From Candidatus Tyloplasma litorale (GTDB lineage Bacteria; Bacillota_I; Bacilli_A; Mycoplasmatales; Hepatoplasmataceae): a stretch of 64,000 nucleotides of DNA. Position 1 is the first letter of the stretch; each line of letters starts with the position of its first letter. The position numbers and the translations under genes were made by a program. The stretch is taken from contig AP027078.1 in the NCBI GenBank assembly GCA_027943885.1, positions 434,001 to 498,000 of the forward strand. Direction: 5' to 3'. Positions 58,379 through 64,000 of this stretch are shown here, in pieces. Under the pieces are notes generated by a model. That model searched no databases. It was not told where the DNA came from and was given only the letters and a program-made list of their open reading frames with translations.

Positions 58379-59013
58379 TATGATAACTTCCCTTCTACAT
58401 TTTTAAGAGCATCTTCTGTTGTTACTATTACATTTGCATTTAAAAGATCATCTAATAATATTTCTTCAACAAAAACAGGTAAAACATTTTCTAAGTTTCT
58501 AGCTGATAAGAATGTATTATATTCTTTTTCATCTCCATTTAAAACTAATAAAACTTTTCTTTCATTAGCTTTAATGTTGTTTAACATTTTTAAAAAATCT
58601 TGTGTTGCAGGTTTTTGGAAATTAATATCTTCAACAAGAATTAATTTACCTTCTTTAACTTTTGAAGATCATCCTGATTTCATTGCAAGTTTTCTAACTT
58701 TTTTATTTACTTTTATTTCGTAATTTTTTTGTGGTGTAGGACCAAATACAATTCCTCCACCTCTTCATTGTGGAGATCTAATAGAACCTTGTCTTGCTCT
58801 ACCAGTCCCTTTTTGTCTTCAAGGTTTTCTTCCTCCACCAGAAACTTCTGTTCTAGTTTTAGTTTTGTGTGTCCCTTGTCTTAATGCTGATCTTTCTGAA
58901 AGAACTGTATCAAACATTGCTTGATTGTGAGGTTCAATAGCAAAAATTGCATCAGATATTTCAGTTGTTGATACTTTTTCACCAAGTACATTAACAATTT
59001 CTAACTTTGCCAT
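58378..59013 (-). CDS. rplD: 50S ribosomal protein L4 (211 aa)
   Basis: [20 protein letters not shown], then the tunnel loop RQGTHKTKTRTEVSGGGRKP followed by W (UGA) RQKGTGRARQGSIRSPQ. Several UGA-Trp codons split it in standard code. The C-terminus is the globular LLVLNGDEKEYNTFLSARNL region. Start and stop codons overlap by one base with rplC and rplW, so the three are coupled. Confidence 0.96.
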
Positions 59014-59939
59014 TATGCTTTTTCTCCTTCACCCTTATTTCTTTTAGCTTCAATTTCTTCAGCTTTTTTAACTGCTATTCTTAAATTATCTAGTTTCATT
59101 TTTTCAAATTTTGAAACTCCTAAAGCTTTAGCTTTTTTTAATAATTCATCTTTTTCTTTTAAATCAGCTTCATGTTTAATTGTTGCTTCAGCAATGATTT
59201 CTTTCATTTCTTCAATTTCCATTTTTGAAGTAATGTTTGCACCAACTTTTTTAGCTACTTCTAATAATTCATTTTTAACATCTTCTACTTTGACGTCTAA
59301 TAATTTCATAGCTTCACTGTTGTTATTTTTTTTAATTGCTGATTTAATCACAACAAATGATTTATTTGGACCAGGAATTGATCCTTTGATTAAAATTACA
59401 TTAATCTCTGCATCAATAGCTACAATTTCTAAATTTTGCATTGTAACTTGTTCATGTCCCATATGTCCAGGCATTTTTTTACCTTTAATAACATGACCAG
59501 CAATATCACCTATTGAACCAGTAATTCTATGTGATTTAGAACCATGAGCCATAGGACCTCTATGATGATTATGTCTTTTAATGTTACCTTGGAATCCTTT
59601 ACCTTTTGAAGTTCCTGTAACATCTACAAATTGACCAGCTTCGAATAAATCAACTGAAATAGTTTGACCTAATTCTAAACCTTCCATATTTCTAATTTCT
59701 TTAATAAAATACTTAGCTGAAGTATTAGCTTTTTTAGCATTACCTAATTCAGCTTTTGTAGCTCTATTATCTTTTTTATCTTCAACACCTAATTTAACTG
59801 CTGAGTATCCATCAATATCATTTGTTTTAACTTGTAAAACAACATTTGGTTTAACTTCAACTACAGTAACTGGAACTGCATGACCATCACTAGTAAATAC
59901 AGTTGTCATTCCAGCTTTTCTACCTAAAATACCTTGCAT
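59013..59939 (-). CDS. rplC: 50S ribosomal protein L3 with long C-terminal extension (308 aa)
   Basis: The ATG at 59939 gives [20 protein letters not shown], the normal start of L3; a TTG five codons upstream (59954) is less likely. The core includes [40 protein letters not shown] and [13 protein letters not shown]. After [10 protein letters not shown] (about residue 210) come about 95 extra residues, helical and Lys/Glu-rich ([20 protein letters not shown]). Long L3 tails occur in other mollicutes. Function of the tail unknown. Confidence 0.95.
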   Translation of the reverse strand: MQGILGRKAGMTTVFTSDGHAVPVTVVEVKPNVVLQVKTNDIDGYSAVKLGVEDKKDNRATKAELGNAKKANTSAKYFIKEIRNMEGLELGQTISVDLFEAGQFVDVTGTSKGKGFQGNIKRHNHHRGPMAHGSKSHRITGSIGDIAGHVIKGKKMPGHMGHEQVTMQNLEIVAIDAEINVILIKGSIPGPNKSFVVIKSAIKKNNNSEAMKLLDVKVEDVKNELLEVAKKVGANITSKMEIEEMKEIIAEATIKHEADLKEKDELLKKAKALGVSKFEKMKLDNLRIAVKKAEEIEAKRNKGEGEKA

Positions 59940-59963
59940 AATTGCTTTATTCAATATTAAATT

Positions 59964-60272
59964 TTATAATTTAATATCAATTGATACTCCTGTAGGTAAT
60001 TGAACTCTTTTTAATTTATCTATTGTTTCTGGTGTTGATTTAACAAGTCCAATTAATCTTTTATGAGTTCTTAATTCGAATTGTTCTCTTGATGTTTTGT
60101 TAATGTGAGTAGCACGTAGAACAGTAAACACTTCCCGTTTTGTTGGAAGTGGAACTGGTCCATAAACTTCTGCACCTGTTGACTTTGCAACTTCTAAAAT
60201 CTTTAATGCCGACTTATCAATAAGTTTTGGATCATAAGATTTTAGATTTATTTTGATTGCCTTATTATTCAT
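59964..60272 (-). CDS. rpsJ: 30S ribosomal protein S10 (102 aa)
   Basis: ATG at 60272 gives [20 protein letters not shown] and exactly 102 residues, the family length. An in-frame GTG at 60284 overlaps the AGGAG ribosome site and is rejected. Motifs: [35 protein letters not shown]. First gene of the operon. Confidence 0.97.
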   Translation of the reverse strand: MNNKAIKINLKSYDPKLIDKSALKILEVAKSTGAEVYGPVPLPTKREVFTVLRATHINKTSREQFELRTHKRLIGLVKSTPETIDKLKRVQLPTGVSIDIKL

Positions 60273-60320
60273 GATAAGGTTCACTCCTTTTCTAAAATTT
60301 TATAAATATTTATATGTGTC

Positions 60321-60341
60321 ATATTACCACTCATAACAGTG
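60321..60341 (-). promoter_or_regulatory. S10 operon promoter (extended -10)
   Basis: The minus strand reads CACTGTTATGAGTGGTAATAT, an extended -10 (TGGTAATAT) 49 nt before the rpsJ ATG, matching the element before rpsL in sequence and distance. Confidence 0.6.
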
Positions 60342-60402
60342 TTTTTTTATATAAATATGACACCAAAACAAGTTTACCATAAAATAGATATAAATGCTAA
60401 AA

Positions 60403-60432
60403 AAATAAAATAAAAATGCCTTAGGCATTTTT
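60403..60432 (-). terminator. Terminator of the amino-acid permease
   Basis: Stem aaaaatgcc / ggcattttt with the loop formed by the stop codon itself (tta on the plus strand), followed on the minus strand by T-rich sequence. The last two codons of the gene lie in the stem. Confidence 0.85.
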
Positions 60433-62073
60433 ATAATTATTTATTATTTCCTCTTTAAGTTTATATTGATCATCACTAACTTTAAGACTTCTTTTATTTA
60501 GTCATCAATATCAAATAGGTGTGGATAATAGTCAAATAAATGCAACAATAATTTGTACAATATACATTCTAACATAAGCATCATACCCATCACCCTCTGG
60601 TGGAGCAAATCAAAAAATTTGAATAACATAAATAATAACTATTAATCCTAAAGTAATAATTGCAGTTATAGCAGCTGGAATAAAGAATTTAAATTTTTGT
60701 GAATCAGCTACTTTTGTTTTACGGTTTCTAACTCCTGCAGCTAATAAAATAGCCATAATAATAAATGATCCAACTGAAGTTAAATTACTAAAGAAATCTG
60801 AGCCTGCTGTTAAATGATAATTATCTGCAGTTTCTCAACCTCCTGAAGGAATTGCTATAGCATCTAAAGAGACATCTATTAAGAAATAACCTATACAAAG
60901 AAGAATTACAATTTTCATTGCTCCAGGTAAAGAATTATGTTGATTTCTAATTAAAGTTTTCCCTTCTGGATCAGATATTAAATTATTTGCTGACATATCT
61001 GAAATTCCCCTCATACATGACATTGTTATTCCAGAAACTGAAGTAATAATTGAAATGGCAACTATTAAGGTTATTAAGGAAGCAAATCATTGGGCACCCT
61101 CGCCAAAAACAGAGATAATAGCATTGTTTATTTCTCCATAATTACTATCTAATGTATATGATTGTGAAGCATCATAATCAGATCATGAAACAGCATTATT
61201 AGATGCATCAACAAATGGACTTCCAAGTGCAAATACTCCTAATGAGTATGTTAAATAAACAAAGGTAATTAAAATAATTCCTATTAAAACAGCATATCTA
61301 TATGTTGAAGGAGATTTAGCTTCTTTAGATAAAGATCCAGAAGTTAAAAATCCATCAAATACAAATATTATTGCAGGCATTGTTGATGCAAAAACAAGAA
61401 GACCATTAACTCCATCATTGTTAACTTCTGAAGCATTTGTAATTGCTTGGTTAAAATCTTGGTTAAAAATAGGATTTATTTCTGAACCTGGAATCATTAA
61501 CATAATTAAAAATAAGATAAATACAAAACCCAAAGGAATAACTTTAACAGTTGTTCCAATATTTTGTAAATATTTCCCTGGTTTTGTGTAAAGACCATTA
61601 ATTGTGAAAAAATAAGTTAATAGTAATACAACAATTAATAATCTAATTAGGAAATATGAAGTTGTAGTGGATATTAAATTAGTATCTACAAATAATACAT
61701 CAACAATCCGATTACCAGCAAAAATTGTTAATGTAACTATAGAAATTGGTAAATTAACAAATATGAAATACATACTAGCAAATTTAGCAAATTTGGAATT
61801 TATTAGCATTCTTCCTCAATTGGCATAAGTTGCTTGCTCATTAGCTTTTTCTGTCATTGTAAATAATTCCATAAAAGCGATGACAATAGATAAAACTAAA
61901 ATAGCACCAACTATTCAGGCAACAAAAGTAATATATATTGATCCATTAGTGGAAACTAAACCTGCATTTTTAGCAAAAATACCAGAACCAATTACAATAC
62001 CCATCACCATAGCAATCATTGAAAGTAAACCAAATTCTCTACTTGATTGTTTTGTTTGAGTTTTTTTGTTCAT
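60421..62073 (-). CDS. APC-superfamily amino-acid permease (550 aa)
   Basis: ATG at 62073: MNKKTQTKQSSREFGLLSMI, then MVMGIVIGSGIFAKNAGLVS, the GSGIF helix-1 substrate motif of the APC family. About 12 hydrophobic segments follow, including a helix-6 region ASTMPAIIFVFDGFLTSGSL and the loop SKEAKSPSTYRYAV typical of amino-acid permeases. UGA-Trp codons split it in standard code. Substrate cannot be told from sequence. It is a single gene between two terminators. The charged C-terminus (SDDQYKLKEEIINNY) should be cytoplasmic. Confidence 0.92.
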
Positions 62074-62107
62074 AAATTAATTTTACTAAATTTTTTTATT
62101 TTTTAAA

Positions 62108-62147
62108 TAAAAAAACACCAATCATTAATAAACTAATGATTGGTGTT
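62108..62147 (-). terminator. Terminator of the PTS gene
   Basis: A perfect 14-bp stem (aacaccaatcatta / taatgattggtgtt), 6-nt loop, and a T run on the minus strand, 14 nt after the stop of the PTS gene. Confidence 0.88.
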
Positions 62148-62160
62148 AATTATAAAATAT

Positions 62161-64000
62161 TTAAGAGTTTTTTTGTTGATCTTGTTGATTTTGTTGACCT
62201 TTTTTTTCTGCTCTCATTTTGATTAAAGCTGATTTAAATATATCGGCTTCCCCTCCAAAAATAACATGAAGTGAAGCTCCTTTAAAGATATTTCCATAAG
62301 CACCAACTGCTGGTGATTTAAGGGCATCAACATCCACTTTTTTAGGATCAATCACAATTAATCTTAATCTTGAAGCACAAGCTGAAATAACAGATAGATT
62401 TTCAACTCCACCAACAGCTTTTTCTAATGCCATTAATCTTGAATTAAATGCTGCTGATTTACCATCAGTTTTTTTAGCTTGATTAGTAGTAGTAGTTTTT
62501 GTACCAGTTTTTTTAGCTTCTTTAGCTGCATCATAGTCAGCTCTTGAAACTAATTTAACTTCAGCACTTTCATCTCTACCTGGTGTTTTAATATCTTTTC
62601 TAGTAATGTAGAAGTAGAACACAAAGTAGTAAATTGGCATATATATTATTCCTAAAGGAATTACTCAGAAGAAGTTACTTCCAAATCCTGTTGCTTGTGG
62701 AATAATACCAAATAAAATCATATCAAATATTCCACCTGAGAATGTCATACCAATGTGAGTTCCTAGTAATTGTAATACTCAGAATGATAATCCAGCCATT
62801 CAAACATGGAATCCATAGTATAGGAATGGTGCTAAGAATAAGAATGTAAATTCAATTGGTTCTGTAATTCCTGTTAAGAATGATGTTAAGGCTGCGGCAC
62901 CAATAACTGACATTGCAACTTCTCTATTTTCTTTTTTAGCTGCCATTACCATAGCTGCCCCAGCGGCTGGTAATCCAAATATCATGAAAGTAAATTTACC
63001 TTGCATATATTCACCTGGATTCATATTTGCAGTTATTTCATAAACTGGGCTACCATTATTTAAAATAGTTCACATTCCATTTTCTTCAAAATAACTACCA
63101 TCTAAATTAGTTGCTATTGATCAAGTATTTGCTCCCATTTGAATTTCTCCACCACCAACAACTCCTGGAAGAATTGAGAATGGGATTCCTAGAGTTTGCA
63201 TTTCAAATCAAACACCTTGATCTCCTTGTCCTAAGATTTCACCATAATTAGCACCTTCTACATATGTAGTAAGAATTCCACCAGCTGATGTGTATCATAA
63301 TGGTGTATAGAAGGCATGGTGTAATCCAAATGGAATTAATGATCTTTCGATAAGTCCAAAGATAAGTGCGTTAATACCAATAGGTAAGCTAACTAAAGCA
63401 GCACCAAGTTTATCTAAACCAATCCCAAATAATGGTCAAATCATTAGGAAGAATATTCCTACCATTGGTGTTAATAGTAACACAATGATTGGAACAGATC
63501 TTGTTCCTGAGAAGAATCCTAAAACTTTAGGCATTTGGAATGTATGGAATTTGTTGTAAATATAAGCAACAAATAATCCTATTGTAATACCTCCAAACAC
63601 TGAAGTTTGCATTGAAGTAATTCCTACATTTGATGTAACAACAGATGCTGGAACAGATTCATATCAGAAAATATGATAATTATCACCATTTTCTCATATC
63701 ATTGTTGATTGAGTTGCATTAAATATAATTCATCCAACTAGAGCTGAGAATACAGCTACTCCTGCTTCTTCTGCAAAAGCAATTGCTACACCTAAACAAA
63801 ATAATGTAGGTAGGTTAGCAAATACCACATCTCCAATTGAAGATATAACACCAAACACAAATGATGCCTGTGTTATTTGATTTGCAAGATCAAGATTATC
63901 AGGATCATTTAAATCTAAGAAATCAGGATTCATAATTTGTGCAATTACGTTTTCCATACCTGCACCTATACCTAATAACAATCCAGCCATAGGAAGAAGT
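62161..64000 (-). CDS. PTS sugar transporter EIICB, glucose family (5' end outside window)
   Basis: The frame is open to the right edge. It begins within the first EIIC helix ([20 protein letters not shown]) and continues with many hydrophobic segments. [20 protein letters not shown] and [17 protein letters not shown] (the ITEPxEF substrate-site motif) mark the glucose/N-acetylglucosamine/maltose EIIC group. A Lys/Thr-rich linker leads to the EIIB domain, where the phosphorylated cysteine lies in [10 protein letters not shown]; the usual CATRL reads CASRL. The C-terminus is Gln-rich ([14 protein letters not shown]) and no EIIA follows. UGA-Trp codons split it in standard code. Sugar specificity is undetermined; ptsG or nagE are both possible. 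Confidence 0.9.

Overview
This window is AT-rich mollicute DNA that uses genetic code 4 (UGA = Trp). Every long gene, including cas9, cas1, fusA, rpsG and the permease, has in-frame UGA codons where tryptophan belongs. The PTS sugar transporter, the compact S10-spc ribosomal operon without L30 and the giant repeat surface proteins fit the Spiroplasma/Entomoplasma/Mesoplasma side of the class, but I cannot name a species.

Left region (1-20300, all minus strand): five paralogous genes for large surface proteins. Each has an N-terminal hydrophobic segment, a variable head, a run of nearly identical 103-residue (309-bp) fibronectin-III-like repeats and, where the end is visible, a C-terminal membrane anchor. 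One is cut by the window edge, one is frameshifted inside a recent 929-bp duplication, and a 5' remnant of a further copy lies between two genes. One promoter has a 15-A homopolymer between its putative -35 and -10 boxes, the layout of a phase-variable promoter.

Centre (20300-47400): a rearranged type II-A CRISPR-Cas locus. cas9 (1125 aa) is followed, six bases after its terminator, by a single array that I count as 252 repeats and 251 spacers (16.6 kb). Then come a minus-strand gene that fuses a membrane segment, a PIF1/RecD-like helicase and a GIY-YIG nuclease; a cas1-cas2-csn2 operon with a long-form Csn2; a convergent AAA_13 (PrrC/RloC-like) ATPase gene; and, 23 kb from cas9, a tracrRNA gene with two tandem anti-repeats. 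Many spacer pairs are diverged versions of the same protospacer at the same or a 1-2 nt shifted register, so the array records repeated encounters with related genomes. Others are exact duplicates made by recombination inside the array.

Right region (47480-64000, minus strand): the str genes (S12, S7, EF-G) without tuf; the S10-spc operon from S10 to L15, ending in a terminator before where secY would be expected; an APC-family amino-acid permease; and the C-terminal part of a glucose-family PTS EIICB. The two ribosomal promoters share a distinctive extended -10 element.

Strongest candidates for new biology: the membrane-anchored PIF1-GIY-YIG fusion between the array and cas1, the double anti-repeat tracrRNA, the very large array with its homologous spacer pairs, and the AAA_13 gene next to the tracrRNA.
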